Source of the DNA: Roseospira visakhapatnamensis
Lineage (GTDB): Bacteria > Pseudomonadota > Alphaproteobacteria > Rhodospirillales > Rhodospirillaceae
DNA: 64,000 nt
Reading direction: 5' to 3'
Assembly: GCF_014197915.1 (NCBI RefSeq)
Contig: NZ_JACIGK010000020.1
Span: forward strand, 24,419 to 88,418
This document shows, piece after piece, positions 1-8,842 of the stretch (position 1 is the first letter of the stretch; every line of letters starts with the position of its first letter). The translations under genes were made by a program, and so were the position numbers. The notes beneath the pieces were generated by a model, which was not told the DNA's origin, did no database searches, and saw nothing but the letters and a program-made list of their open reading frames with translations.

Positions 1-23
1 TAGAGCGGGCGGCGAACGGCTAA
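1..23 (+). CDS. plsX: 3' tail of a gene upstream of fabH, probably plsX (partial)
   Basis: Only the last six or seven codons are in the window, ending in a TAA at 21-23 that overlaps the fabH ATG (TAATG). The stop-start overlap shows translational coupling. The assignment to plsX (phosphate acyltransferase) rests solely on the common proteobacterial order plsX-fabH-ihfA; the visible residues are too few to identify it. Confidence 0.4.
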
Positions 24-1000
24 TGGTCAAACGCTCCGTGATCGTGGGCTGCGGTTCCTATCTTCCGGCCCGTATCGTGACCAACGAAGACCTGGCTCAC
101 ACCGTCGAGACCTCCGATGCCTGGATCCGCGAGCGGTCGGGCATCGCCCAGCGGCGCATCGCGGCCAATGACGAGACCACGTCGGACCTGGCCATCGCCG
201 CCGCCCGCGCCGCCCTGGACGGCAGCGACATCGACCCGTCCACGCTCGACCTGATCATCCTGGCCACCGCGACGCCGGACAACACCTTCCCGGCCAGCGC
301 CACCAAGGTGCAGGCGGCCCTGGGCGCCGCCGGCTGCATGGCCTTTGACCTTCAGGCGGTGTGCACCGGCTTCGTCTATGCCCTCGCCACGGCCGACGCC
401 TTCCTGCGATGCGGCCAGGCGCGCACCGCGCTGGTCATCGGCGCCGAGACCTTCTCGCGCATTCTGGACTGGCAGGACCGGGGCACCTGCGTGCTGTTCG
501 GCGACGGCGCCGGCGCCGTGGTGCTGCGGGCCGAGGACGGCGGGCGGGGCGACAAGAGCGATCGGGGCATCCTGTCGACGCACCTGCACGCCGACGGCCA
601 GCACTACGACATGCTGTACGTGGACGGGGGGCCGTCCAGCACCCAGACCACGGGTGTGGTGCGCATGCAGGGCCGGGAGGTGTTCCGGCACGCCGTGTCC
701 AAGCTGTCCATGGCCGTGGAAGAGGCCCTGGCGGCCAATGACGTGACCGCCGAGGAACTGGACTGGCTGGTGCCGCATCAGGCCAACCGGCGCATCATCG
801 ACAGCACCGCCCGCAAGCTGGGCCTGCCGCCGGAGAAGGTGGTGGTGACCGTGGACCGCCATGCCAATACCTCGGCGGCCTCCATTCCCCTGGCCCTGGA
901 CGAGGCCATCCGGGACGGGCGGGTCCGGCCCGGCCAGTTGGTGCTTCTGGAGGGCATGGGCGGCGGGTTCACCTGGGGCTCGGTCCTGGCGCGCGTCTAG
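23..1000 (+). CDS. fabH: 3-oxoacyl-[acyl-carrier-protein] synthase III (FabH)
   Basis: KASIII condenses acetyl-CoA with malonyl-ACP to start type II fatty acid synthesis in the cytoplasm. The 325-residue product has the usual FabH length and the full thiolase-fold active site: nucleophile Cys114 in the AVCTGF motif, His in HQANRRI near residue 252 and Asn in HANTSAAS near residue 282, with the C-terminal glycine-rich GMGGGFTWG loop. The ATG overlaps the preceding stop codon (TAATG), so it is probably made from the same mRNA as the upstream (plsX-like) gene. ihfA and a MerR gene follow, the order typical of alphaproteobacteria. Confidence 0.96.
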   Translation: MVKRSVIVGCGSYLPARIVTNEDLAHTVETSDAWIRERSGIAQRRIAANDETTSDLAIAAARAALDGSDIDPSTLDLIILATATPDNTFPASATKVQAALGAAGCMAFDLQAVCTGFVYALATADAFLRCGQARTALVIGAETFSRILDWQDRGTCVLFGDGAGAVVLRAEDGGRGDKSDRGILSTHLHADGQHYDMLYVDGGPSSTQTTGVVRMQGREVFRHAVSKLSMAVEEALAANDVTAEELDWLVPHQANRRIIDSTARKLGLPPEKVVVTVDRHANTSAASIPLALDEAIRDGRVRPGQLVLLEGMGGGFTWGSVLARV

Positions 1001-1091
1001 GCGTGTGCCCGCCCGGCGCCGCGCGTCGTGTGGACTTGGGTCATTCCAAGCTTGCACCGCCAGTTCACCTCCACCCGCCAAATCCCTGATA

Positions 1092-1120
1092 TTGACGGTT
1101 TTCCGGCGACCCGGTACTCT
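1092..1120 (+). promoter_or_regulatory. Candidate sigma-70 promoter for ihfA-merR
   Basis: In the 322-bp gap between fabH and ihfA lies TTGACG (1092-1097), a 17-bp spacer and TACTCT (1115-1120), a close match to the housekeeping consensus. It would leave a leader of about 200 nt before the ihfA ATG at 1323. Nothing else was recognised in the gap. Confidence 0.5.
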
Positions 1121-1322
1121 TTGACATGACCCTGGGAGTCGGCATGGCCGGATGATGCCAGGGACGCGGAACGACGCGTGTGTCGAAGATCGCCGGATAA
1201 CGTCCCGGCCACGGGACCAGGGGTGTGATCCCCGTGAGCACCCTGAGTCCCGAGGAGTCGGGCGGATCGCCGGGCGAGATGGCCTCACGACATCGCCGCG
1301 CGACAGTGGGGAACGGAATGGC

Positions 1323-1643
1323 ATGAGTGGGCAAACCGTCACGCGCGCCCAATTGAGCGAGGCCGTCTATCAGGAGGTCGGCCTGTCCCGCAACGAGTCG
1401 TCTGACTTGCTGGAGTCCGTGCTTGAGGAAATGTCCCTGGCGCTGGCTCGCGGCGAGGTCGTGAAGATTTCATCGTTCGGCAGTTTTTCCGTGCGCGAGA
1501 AAGGGCAGCGAGTCGGGCGCAACCCCAAGACGGGGGAAGAGGTCCCGATCATGCCGCGCAAGGTTCTGGTCTTCCGGCCCTCTCAGTTGCTCAAGAACCG
1601 CATCAACAAGGACGCCGTCGGCGACGGCCCTCGGGGTGAGTAG
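1323..1643 (+). CDS. ihfA: Integration host factor subunit alpha
   Basis: DNA-bending nucleoid protein that pairs with IHF-beta. The 106-residue product shows the HU/IHF fold: N-terminal helices, the [11 protein letters not shown] strand and the [12 protein letters not shown] beta-arm with the intercalating proline, then the FRPSQLLK C-terminus. The reading frame is open further upstream, but ATG 1323 is chosen because it follows a GGGGA ribosome-binding site and gives the family's normal N-terminus. It ends 11 bp before the MerR gene, so the two are likely cotranscribed. Confidence 0.94.
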   Translation: MSGQTVTRAQLSEAVYQEVGLSRNESSDLLESVLEEMSLALARGEVVKISSFGSFSVREKGQRVGRNPKTGEEVPIMPRKVLVFRPSQLLKNRINKDAVGDGPRGE

Positions 1644-1654
1644 AGGGGGACACG

Positions 1655-2434
1655 ATGGGCAACGCGGGCGCTTCGGACAAGAAGGAGAAAACCTTGGCCG
1701 ACGGCCAGGCCCAAGGGGGCACCTCGCGTCGGGGAGGGAAGTCCGACGCGGCTTTTCGCACCATCAGTGAGGTGGCCACCGAACTGGATGTCCCACAGCA
1801 CGTCCTGCGGTTCTGGGAAACCAAGTTCTCGCATATCCGCCCCATGAAGCGGGGAGGCGGCCGGCGCTACTATCGGCCCGAGGATGTGGTGCTGCTGACC
1901 ACCATCCGGGATCTGCTGTACCGCGAGGGGTACACCATCAAGGGCGTGCAGAAGCTGCTGCGGGACAATGGCGCCAAGGCGGTCGTGAACGCCTTGCAGG
2001 ACCGCGCAGAGGACGACGCCGGGGCGCTGACGCTGGTCGGCATGGCGGCGGCGGCCCATGACGACGGACTGGTGTCCGGGGGGCCGGTGATCGGCGACGC
2101 GGCATCCGGCCTGGGCGAGGTGGGGGACGACGTGTCCGATGACGGCGACGCGGGGGCCACGCCGTCCGTCGTGGACGGTCCTGAGGCAGCCACCCCCGAC
2201 GAGCCGTGGGTGGATGGCATCGCGGCGGCGCGGGTGGCCGAGGCGCCGGGGGTGGATGATGGCGCCGCCATGAGGACCGAGCCCGTGGCGTCCGGCGCGA
2301 GAGGCCCGGCGGGGCTGGACCCGGCCCATCGCCAGGAACTGGAGTCGATTCTGGAGGACTTGGTGGCCCTGCGGTCCCTGATGGGACAGGCGCTGAACGC
2401 CACCCGGCCGCCCTCCATGCCATTGGACGGATGA
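1655..2434 (+). CDS. MerR-family transcriptional regulator
   Basis: A 259-residue protein with a MerR winged helix-turn-helix at about residues 35-105 (start [20 protein letters not shown], wing RRYYRPEDV, then a [11 protein letters not shown] helix). The remaining 150 residues are acidic and glycine/alanine-rich with no recognisable ligand domain and no cysteine cluster, so the inducer is unknown. A MerR gene directly after ihfA is a conserved alphaproteobacterial arrangement. The two tRNA genes that follow are on the same strand. Confidence 0.88.
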   Translation: MGNAGASDKKEKTLADGQAQGGTSRRGGKSDAAFRTISEVATELDVPQHVLRFWETKFSHIRPMKRGGGRRYYRPEDVVLLTTIRDLLYREGYTIKGVQKLLRDNGAKAVVNALQDRAEDDAGALTLVGMAAAAHDDGLVSGGPVIGDAASGLGEVGDDVSDDGDAGATPSVVDGPEAATPDEPWVDGIAAARVAEAPGVDDGAAMRTEPVASGARGPAGLDPAHRQELESILEDLVALRSLMGQALNATRPPSMPLDG

Positions 2435-2586
2435 TCGCGGCGCGATCCCCGGGTGCGGCGCGGAATTCCCTTGACCCCGGTGCCGCGACGTGGTGGAAAC
2501 GTCCTCCCCCGCGTGCCCGTCTTCGGGGCATGCACTGGTCGAACCCGTGGCATCGTCGGTCCGCGGCAATTGATCGAAAGTCCTGT

Positions 2587-2663
<77 letters not shown>

Positions 2664-2685
2664 TGACATGAGAGACGTGAGACCT

Positions 2686-2714
2686 GCGGCGGGTGAGTGT
2701 GACTCATCCGCCGC
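2686..2714 (+). repeat. Isolated hairpin resembling hairpin 3 of the three-hairpin repeat
   Basis: Twelve-base arms (GCGGCGGGTGAG and CTCATCCGCCGC, one G-T pair) enclose a 5-base loop. The core is the reverse-complement form of hairpin 3 in the repeats at 3952-4099 and 14868-15016. It lies just after tRNA-Pro, so it could also serve as a terminator, though no T-run follows. Confidence 0.5.
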
Positions 2715-2774
2715 AGGTGTAAGCTGACCTCCCTTGTGGCAACGGGGTTTGCAGACGGGAGGGAGTGGTGGTGG

Positions 2775-2851
2775 GGGCCTGTAGCTCAATTGGTTAGAGC
2801 CGACCGCTCATAACGGTCTGGTTGCGGGTTCGAGTCCTGCCGGGCCCACCA
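2775..2851 (+). tRNA. tRNA with CAT anticodon, probably tRNA-Ile2 (lysidine type)
   Basis: A 77-nt cloverleaf with acceptor GGGCCTG/CGGGCCC, D-arm GCTC...GAGC, anticodon stem GACCG/CGGTC around CTCATAA (anticodon CAT), a T-arm and encoded CCA. Base pairs C4-G69 and C5-G68 match the acceptor determinants described for TilS recognition of tRNA-Ile2 and differ from elongator tRNA-Met, so Ile2 (AUA decoding after C34 modification) is preferred. Elongator Met remains possible. Confidence 0.85.
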
Positions 2852-3061
2852 AACCCCACTCGGTGCCGGTCGGGCCGGTTAAGACCTTGAAGGGTAAGGT
2901 CAGACTCTTGGTTCGAAACCCCGCCGAGCGGCTGTAGGACAGGTGCCCGCCGAAGACCAGCCGGACGCCGCGCATCAGAAGGACGGGCGCGTGCTGGCGG
3001 GTCACCGTGCGCAGTGGCGCGATGCAGACGAGCACGTTGCTACTTGGCTTTGAAGGTGTCC

Positions 3062-3620
3062 ATCGCCTTTCTCGGCCTCGGCGCGCCCCTCGGCCATCCA
3101 GATGGCATGGAGGTCGTCTTTCGCGGCTTTCTGCTTGGACTTCGGGACCTTGTTGAGCACGTTGGCCGTGTTGTGAACCCAGCAGCGCTGGTGGCGGGCG
3201 CCGGGGAAGACGTCGTCGATGGCGGTCCAGAAGCCGAGCGCGCCGTCGCCGACGGCCAGGTCCGGCCCGTTGGAAAGGCCGCGTCCTTTCAGGTCGTTCA
3301 GGAGTTCGCGCCAGTTCTGGGTGCTTTCGCGGAAACCCGCCTGGACCCCGACCAGGTCCTTCCGGCCCTCGGGTGTGGCGCCGATGACGACCAGGATGCA
3401 CGGCTTCTCGTCTTCCATCCTGCCCTGAAGGTCAATCCCGTCGGCCCAGACGTACACGTACCGGCGGGCAAAACGCGGCAGGATGGCCGAGGTGAAGCAA
3501 GCGGATGCGCCCCCCTTCACCAGCCCGGTCGCGGACCTTCGGCCGTCTCACGGCGACAGGACCGATGCCCGTCAGGATCACCCGTTCCGGCCCGTGGCCA
3601 TGGCGAACCACACGGCGCCT
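3062..3620 (-). pseudogene. IS256-family transposase relic (frameshifted, both ends missing)
   Basis: The minus strand encodes a mid-section of an IS256/mutator-type transposase: a HGHGPERVILTGIGPV segment in one frame, then, after a shift near 3500, the segment starting FTSAILPRFARR, including YVYVWADGI with the first catalytic Asp and AVGDGALGFW with the second. A tandem AAGCAAGC at 3496-3503 (a 4-bp duplication) exactly explains the frameshift. The N-terminal third is missing and the sequence leaves the family after DLHAIWMAEGRA, so the catalytic Glu region is absent. It is inactive and abuts an IS630 fragment, so one element has broken or replaced part of another. Confidence 0.85.
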
Positions 3621-3627
3621 GGCCCGG

Positions 3628-3864
3628 CGGTTTACGGTTCGAGAACGCGTCCCGGCCCGCCGCATTGGAGCGGTGCACCCAATCGCACAGCGTCTGCCGA
3701 TCCATCCCAGCCTGACGGGCCGCATCCCGACGGTTCGTTCCCTCCAGAACCATCGCCATCGCCAACAGCCGACGGGTCGCCTCCGCCTCCCCGCACGTTC
3801 CCGCCAATCGCCGCAATGAGACCGCATCGTGGTCGGCCCACGTGACCTTAATGGCTGTGCCCAT
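3628..3864 (-). pseudogene. IS630-family transposase N-terminal fragment
   Basis: About 79 residues from ATG 3864 (start MGTAIKVTWADHDA) match the helix-turn-helix N-terminus of IS630-type transposases, with AARQAGMDRQTLCDWVHR as the recognition helix. The homology stops at RDAFSNRK and the DDE domain is replaced by IS256-type sequence. An IS630-like left end, with a partly palindromic GGGGATTCCC, lies upstream near 3920-3930. It is a dead remnant, relevant because TA-targeting MITEs in this window are of IS630/mariner type. Confidence 0.75.
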
Positions 3865-3951
3865 GCGTCCCCCCAACACAACATCTGGAGAGACCACCGA
3901 AACACATCCCCTACAGGCTGGGAATCCCCGAAGAGTGCCCACAGAGAGTCA

Positions 3952-4099
3952 GACCAACGGTCATTGAGAATGACCGTTGCAGTCCTTGGCCGGCCCGCTC
4001 CCCCACCCGGCCACCCACGACAGTATGCTTGGGGTGGCCGGGTGGGGGAGCGGGCCGGTGCCGTTCTGCGGATGAGTCACGCTCATCCGCCGCTGGTAT
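3952..4099 (+). repeat. Three-hairpin repeat, copy 1
   Basis: A 148-bp unit bounded by (A)ACCA and TGGTAT inverted ends. Hairpin 1 is AACGGTCATT-GAG-AATGACCGTT. Hairpin 2 has perfect 27-bp arms (CCGGCCCGCTCC..., about 3979-4005 and 4021-4047) around a 15-nt loop. Hairpin 3 is GCGGATGAG-TCACG-CTCATCCGC. A near-identical unit is at 14868-15016 and a deleted one at 19857-19937. It sits just 3' of the histidine kinase gene, on the other strand, beside the IS relics. The central loop is in the opposite orientation to that of copy 2. Confidence 0.85.
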
Positions 4100-4120
4100 C
4101 AGACCCTCAGGCCGCTGGTA

Positions 4121-6343
4121 TCACTCGCCCGCAAGCGTCCCGTCGTCAGGCGCCGGCGCCTGGCCCGCCAAGGTGTCGCGGTCGGCAATCACGCGGCTGG
4201 CCGGCATGGTCAGGATGACGGTGGTCCCCGACCCCTTGACGCTGGTCATGGTCAGGCTGCCGCCATGAAGCTCCATCAGGACGCGCGACAGGGGAAGGCC
4301 GAGGCCCGTACCCTCGCTCCGGCGCGCGAGTCGGTTGTCCACCTGGCCGAAGGTTTCCAGCGCCTCGCGCATCTCCGCCTCGGTCATGCCGATGCCCTGG
4401 TCGCTGACCTCCACCATCACGTCCCTGGTGGCATTGAGTCCGGCGCGGACCGCCACCCGGCTGCCGCAGTCGGAAAACTTGATGGCGTTGGACAGCAGGT
4501 TGAGCATCACCTGGCGCAAGCGGCGCTCGTCCCCGAACAGCCGGGGCGGATGCAGCGGCAATTCGCTCGCCAGGATCAGCCCCCGAGGCCCGGCCAGGGG
4601 GCCGACCATGCGCAGGGCGTCCTGTACCAGATCGGTCAGCGAGAACTCGGACTCGGACAGGTCCAGCCGGCCGGCCTCGGACTTGGACATGTCGAGGATA
4701 TCGTTGATGACGCTGAGCAGGTGACGGGCGCTGTGCAGGATGTCGACGACGTAGCCCTTGTAGCTCTGGTTCTCCAGCGGGCCGAGCAATTCGGCCTCCA
4801 TGATCTCCGAGAAGCCGATGATCGCGTTCAGGGGCGTGCGCAGTTCGTGGCTGACGTTCGCCAGGAACGCCGCCTTGGCCCGGCTCGCGCGCTCGGCGGC
4901 ATCGCGGGTCTCGCGCAGGATATGCTCGGTCAGCTTCTGTTCGGTGATGTCGGTGGCGGCACCACGGTAGCCGTCGAAGGTCCCGGCCATGTCGATGATC
5001 GGCAGGCCGCTCATGCGCACGTGACGCGTCTCGCCCTTCGGCAGCGTCTGTTCGACCACCACGTCCCGGAACTGCTCGCGCCGATCCATCAGTCCGGCCA
5101 GTTCGCGCCAGCTTCGCGGCGGCGTCTCCATGCCCGAGACGTCGATCAGGGTCCGCCCCATGAAGTGCGCCGGGGTCACACCCAGGGTGCGCTCCACCCG
5201 GTTGGAGACGAAGGTGAACCGATGGTCGGGTCCGGTTTCCCAGAACCAGTCCGAGGCGATCTCCGCCAGATCGCGGAACCGCCGGCGGCTGTCCCGCAGA
5301 TCCTCCTCCCAGCGCACCCGGTCGGTGATGTCGTTGGCGATCAGCACCCGCCCGCCCTCCTCGGCGCGGGTCTCATGGATTTCCACCACCACCCCGCCGG
5401 TCAGACGCTGGGTCACGGCATAGGGCGGTGGGTCGCGATGCCGGGCGATGCGGGCCTGGATCCACGCCTCGCGCTCATCGTCCGGGTTCGCGGTTTCCGG
5501 CTCGGCGATGACGCCGCGCGCGACCGCCGCGCGCAGCAGGGTTTCATAAGGCGTTCCGGGCACCATCAGGTCGGCGATGCCGGCATAGAGGGCACGGCTC
5601 CGGGCGTTGCACATGACCACGCGGTCGTCGGCATCGCAAAGCAGGAAGGCCTCCGACACCGCCTCGATGGCGTCCCGCAACTGCGCCTCGCGGCGATTGG
5701 CGCGCGTCCGATGGGCGTCGCCCTCGACCCGCTGGCGGTTCACCACCATCAGGGCCAGCATGAGCGCAAGGCCGATGGCGGTGACCTGCGCGGTCCCGTA
5801 GCTCCACGGGATCAGGTCAGGCCGGGTGTGCAACGCGGGGACCAGCCCCTGATGCACCCCGCACACGGCGAGGGCGGCGGCGGCCAGCCAACGGCTGCCG
5901 TCGTCGCCGTCGAGCCGCGCGCGCGCAAGACCCCAGGCGGTGACCAGGAAGGCCAGGCCGGCGATGCCGTGCAGCGGCTGGTCGGGGACCACGCCCAGGG
6001 GACTCGCCAGAGCGGACGCCACCAGCGGCCAAGCCATCGCCACGGCCCACAGACCAGCCGTCCTGGCCCGGGTGAGCCGCCACCGCCGAAGCGACGCCGT
6101 CCCGATCACCAGCAGCGCGCCGGCCGACGCCTGGGCCAGGTCCGACAGAATCAGACGCGCCGCTGGCGGCACGACAGGAACAATCAAAACGACATAACTA
6201 ATCGAAAATGCTAGAAAACCGAGTGTCCATGACGTCAGGGCGGGCGGCGCCGCGGGCAGCGTGCGAGCGTAGACAGCCACCAGGGTGAGGATGCCGAACC
6301 CGAAGGCGGCGCCCCCCTGAGCCATGCCGACGGCAAGTTCCAT
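4121..6343 (-). CDS. Membrane PAS-domain sensor histidine kinase
   Basis: A 740-residue inner-membrane sensor kinase. The first ~220 residues hold about seven hydrophobic segments. Two PAS domains follow (about 225-345 and 355-485; the second carries DWFWETGPDHRFTFVS and a PAC segment GYRGAATDITEQK). HisKA follows with phospho-acceptor His in VSHELRTPLNAIIGFSEIM near residue 500, then HATPase_c with N box NLLSNAIKFSD, G1 DQGIGM and G2 GTGLGLPLS. Domain order and the FSEIM H-box resemble DivJ/PleC kinases. There is no receiver domain and no response regulator gene adjacent, so the partner is unknown. ATG 6343 is preferred over 6373 because the N-terminus then begins at the first membrane helix. 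Confidence 0.9.
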   Translation of the reverse strand: MELAVGMAQGGAAFGFGILTLVAVYARTLPAAPPALTSWTLGFLAFSISYVVLIVPVVPPAARLILSDLAQASAGALLVIGTASLRRWRLTRARTAGLWAVAMAWPLVASALASPLGVVPDQPLHGIAGLAFLVTAWGLARARLDGDDGSRWLAAAALAVCGVHQGLVPALHTRPDLIPWSYGTAQVTAIGLALMLALMVVNRQRVEGDAHRTRANRREAQLRDAIEAVSEAFLLCDADDRVVMCNARSRALYAGIADLMVPGTPYETLLRAAVARGVIAEPETANPDDEREAWIQARIARHRDPPPYAVTQRLTGGVVVEIHETRAEEGGRVLIANDITDRVRWEEDLRDSRRRFRDLAEIASDWFWETGPDHRFTFVSNRVERTLGVTPAHFMGRTLIDVSGMETPPRSWRELAGLMDRREQFRDVVVEQTLPKGETRHVRMSGLPIIDMAGTFDGYRGAATDITEQKLTEHILRETRDAAERASRAKAAFLANVSHELRTPLNAIIGFSEIMEAELLGPLENQSYKGYVVDILHSARHLLSVINDILDMSKSEAGRLDLSESEFSLTDLVQDALRMVGPLAGPRGLILASELPLHPPRLFGDERRLRQVMLNLLSNAIKFSDCGSRVAVRAGLNATRDVMVEVSDQGIGMTEAEMREALETFGQVDNRLARRSEGTGLGLPLSRVLMELHGGSLTMTSVKGSGTTVILTMPASRVIADRDTLAGQAPAPDDGTLAGE

Positions 6344-6641
6344 GCCCTCGCCGCTCCCTCCCCACCGGACCATGGATGACGCCGGCGCGCCCCCAAGCGG
6401 TCCGATCTCGTGTCGGCCCCCCCGCGCTGGCTTTCGATGGCGTGCGGCCGCCCCGTGCCGTCACCGGGGCGCGCCGGTCACACGCGCTGGTGTCGAGCCC
6501 TCCGCGTCACCGAACCCGCTCCGTCGACCACCGGACCCCATCCTGCCGAAACCCCGGTCAGAAACGGCGGTGAGAAACGGCGACGCGGCTTGCGGAGCGG
6601 GCGCCTGTCCCCTCGCGCCCCCTCGGTCATGGACTGTCCGA

Positions 6642-7157
6642 TCACTGATCGTAGCTGACAAGCGCGTGCACCGGAATGTCCAGCTTGTCGCGTCCCTTGA
6701 GAAACTCCAATTCGATGATGCAGGCCGCGCTGGTCACATCGGCCCCAACCTTGCGCAGCAGTTCGACGGAGGCGGCGAAGGTCCCGCCGGTGGCCAGCAG
6801 GTCGTCGACGAGGATCACCCGTTGTCCCGGTTCGATGGCGTTGTCCTGGATCTCGACGGTGTCCTCGCCGTACTCCAGGGCGTAGGTGTGACGGATGGTC
6901 TTGCCGGGCAACTTGCCTTGCTTGCGCACCATGATGAACCCGCACCCCAGCTTCAGGGCCAGCGGCGCCGCGACCAGGAACCCCCGGGACTCGATCCCCG
7001 CGATCACGTCGGGCTGGTGCTGCCGCGCCGCCTTGGCCATGCGCCCCATGGTCACCTGCCAAGCGTCGGCATGCGCGAGCAGGGTCGAGATGTCGTAGAA
7101 CAGAATGCCGGGTTTCGGAAAATCAGGAATTTCGCGGATGTGGTCCTTTAGGTCCAT
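6642..7157 (-). CDS. apt: Adenine phosphoribosyltransferase
   Basis: Purine salvage enzyme converting adenine and PRPP to AMP in the cytoplasm. The 171-residue length is typical. The PRPP-binding motif [13 protein letters not shown] lies near residues 114-126, and the N-terminal [15 protein letters not shown] and the GIESRGF loop are APT signatures. It is a stand-alone gene, divergent from the RpiR operon across a 640-bp spacer that holds a MITE. Confidence 0.96.
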   Translation of the reverse strand: MDLKDHIREIPDFPKPGILFYDISTLLAHADAWQVTMGRMAKAARQHQPDVIAGIESRGFLVAAPLALKLGCGFIMVRKQGKLPGKTIRHTYALEYGEDTVEIQDNAIEPGQRVILVDDLLATGGTFAASVELLRKVGADVTSAACIIELEFLKGRDKLDIPVHALVSYDQ

Positions 7158-7394
7158 TGGGCAACCCCTCCCTTGTTCAGGCGGGGCATCCTAGTTCCCT
7201 GGATCGCATAAGGAAAGCACCGAGACCCCGGCGGCGCGGCCGCCCCGGGCGACGGACGCCGGATCACCAGAAGCAGGACCACGCGGATAACAACACCAAT
7301 GGTTAACGGAACGGGTCGAGACCGCCCGTGGCCGACCCGCGTCCCACCGGGCGCGCCGACGCCCCGCGTCACGGCCCCCGGGCCGCGAAACGCC

Positions 7395-7517
7395 TAGGGC
7401 AGCGACGCATTCAAGGGAGTCCCCCGTGCATGCGTCGCTGCACAAAACATTGTTTTTATTGCGATTTCGATTCAAAAAAGAATGCGGATTGCATCTTTTG
7501 TCTGGATCAGTGCACTG
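7395..7517 (+). mobile_element. MITE copy A (TAGTGC family)
   Basis: A 123-bp non-coding element closely matching the element at 55341-55469. It begins TAGGGCAGCGACGCATTC and ends with CAGTGCACTG; the ends are degenerate relative to TAGTGC...GCACTA in the other copy. Two hairpins fill it: GCAGCGACGCAT...ATGCGTCGCTGC and a second around GATTGCATCTTTTGTCTGG. TA-flanked ends and the lack of coding capacity fit an IS630/mariner-derived MITE. It is intergenic between apt and the RpiR gene. Confidence 0.75.
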
Positions 7518-7574
7518 GCACGCCACGCCCGGACCGGGAGTCAATTGTGCCTTGGCACCATGGGGGCGCGCCGC

Positions 7575-7644
7575 ATAAGCTTCAGAGTCAGGTGCCAGGG
7601 CGGCACCGGATAAGCTTCAGAGTCAGGTGCCAGGGCGGCACCGG
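7575..7644 (+). repeat. 35-bp perfect tandem duplication
   Basis: Two identical 35-bp units (7575-7609 and 7610-7644), each beginning ATAAGCTTCAGAG and ending GGTGCCAGGGCGGCACCGG, which itself forms a GGTGCC/GGCACC hairpin. It lies in the apt-RpiR spacer. A remnant of hairpin 1 of the three-hairpin repeat follows immediately. Confidence 0.85.
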
Positions 7645-7665
7645 TCATTCTCGATGACCGTTGGT
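7642..7665 (-). repeat. Remnant of three-hairpin repeat (hairpin 1 and ACCA end)
   Basis: On the minus strand this reads ACCAACGGTCATCGAGAATG followed by ACCG, which is the start of the repeats at 3952 and 14868. The other two hairpins are absent. Confidence 0.6.
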
Positions 7666-7798
7666 CCAGGGCTGACCTTGGCGGCCAGGAGTCGCGGGGC
7701 TCCACCCAGGCCGCCGCGAGGCACCGGAAAGGCGGAAGCCGGGACGGTTGCGTGGCCCGGCCCCCCGCGGACCCGACGATTCTTGGGGAACCGGTACC

Positions 7799-8842
7799 AT
7801 GGACGAGGGCATCACCGACAAAACCGATCGGACGGACAAGGGCGGCGGCGACGGCGGTCGTGGCGGTGGTGGTGGAAACGGCGACGACGACGTCGGACCG
7901 ACGGGCGCGACCGCCCCCCACGGCGCGCCCGCCGGGAGCGCCCAGGCCCTGACCCATATCAGCGAGCGGATCCAGCAGACCCATGCCGCCCTCAGCCCGC
8001 AGTTGCGCCAGGCGGCGCGCTACGTGCTGGCGCACCCCGAGGACGTGGCCCTGACCTCCATGCGGCGCCTGGCCGAACACGCCGGCGTCAAGCCCTCGAC
8101 CATGGTGCGACTGGCCCGGGCCCTGGGCTTCGACGGCTACGACGCCTTCCGCGAGCCCTATCGGCTCTGGCTGCGTGGCGGCGAGAGCGCCTTCGTGGCG
8201 CGCGCCCGCACCTTGCAGGAACGGGGCCGGGGCGAGGCCGGAAGCCCGGGGACGCTGCTGGAGGACATGACCGCCGCCGATATGGCCGCCCTGCGCGAGA
8301 CCGTCGGCGCCGCCAACGTCACCGCGCTGACGCGCGCGCGCGATATGATCTGCGAGGCCCGCACGGTATTCGTGCTCGGCCTGCGCTCATGCTACGCGCT
8401 GGCCTCGTTCTTCCACTACGCCTACTCGATCGTGCATGGCAACGCGGTGCTGGTGGACAGCCACGCCGGCACCCTGTTCGATCGCCTGGCCCGGGGTGAC
8501 CCCGCCGACGTGGCGCTGGTCATCGGTTTTCGCCCTTACACCCACGACTCCGTGCGCGCCACCGACATGGCCGCGGACCAGGGCGTGCGCGTGATCGCCC
8601 TGACCGACAGTCTGGTCTCCCCCCTGGCCGAGCGGGCCAGTCAGGTGCTACTGACCGACACGGCCTCGCCCAGCTATTTCCAGTCGCTGGTGCCGGCGCT
8701 GGCCCAGATTCAGGCACTGCTGGCGCTGGTGGTGGCCGAGGGCGGTGACGCCACGTTGGCGGCGATCACCGAGACCGAACACCAGTTGGACATCATGGAC
8801 GCCTATTGGCAGGAGCCGAAAAGGCGACGGAGACCTTCATGA
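7799..8842 (+). CDS. RpiR/MurR-family transcriptional regulator (HTH plus SIS domain)
   Basis: A 347-residue regulator. After a disordered Gly/Asp-rich N-terminus (about 1-50) comes an RpiR helix-turn-helix (about 50-127, with TSMRRLAEHAGVKPSTMVRLARALGF) and then a SIS domain (about 170-310) that in this family senses phosphosugars or related metabolites. ATG 7799 follows a GGGGA ribosome-binding site. Its stop overlaps the start of the aminotransferase gene (ATGA), and a TAXI-TRAP transporter follows, so it probably controls uptake and transamination of one substrate, identity unknown. Confidence 0.9.
   Translation: MDEGITDKTDRTDKGGGDGGRGGGGGNGDDDVGPTGATAPHGAPAGSAQALTHISERIQQTHAALSPQLRQAARYVLAHPEDVALTSMRRLAEHAGVKPSTMVRLARALGFDGYDAFREPYRLWLRGGESAFVARARTLQERGRGEAGSPGTLLEDMTAADMAALRETVGAANVTALTRARDMICEARTVFVLGLRSCYALASFFHYAYSIVHGNAVLVDSHAGTLFDRLARGDPADVALVIGFRPYTHDSVRATDMAADQGVRVIALTDSLVSPLAERASQVLLTDTASPSYFQSLVPALAQIQALLALVVAEGGDATLAAITETEHQLDIMDAYWQEPKRRRRPS

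Noticed and set aside
2870..2935. GGTTCGAAACC near the CAT tRNA, resembling a tRNA T-arm or attachment site
   Set aside because: The surrounding bases do not fold into a tRNA half and no integrase gene is present.
4265..6214. A 649-residue open frame on the plus strand
   Set aside because: It lies opposite the well-supported histidine kinase and has only low-complexity GC-driven composition.
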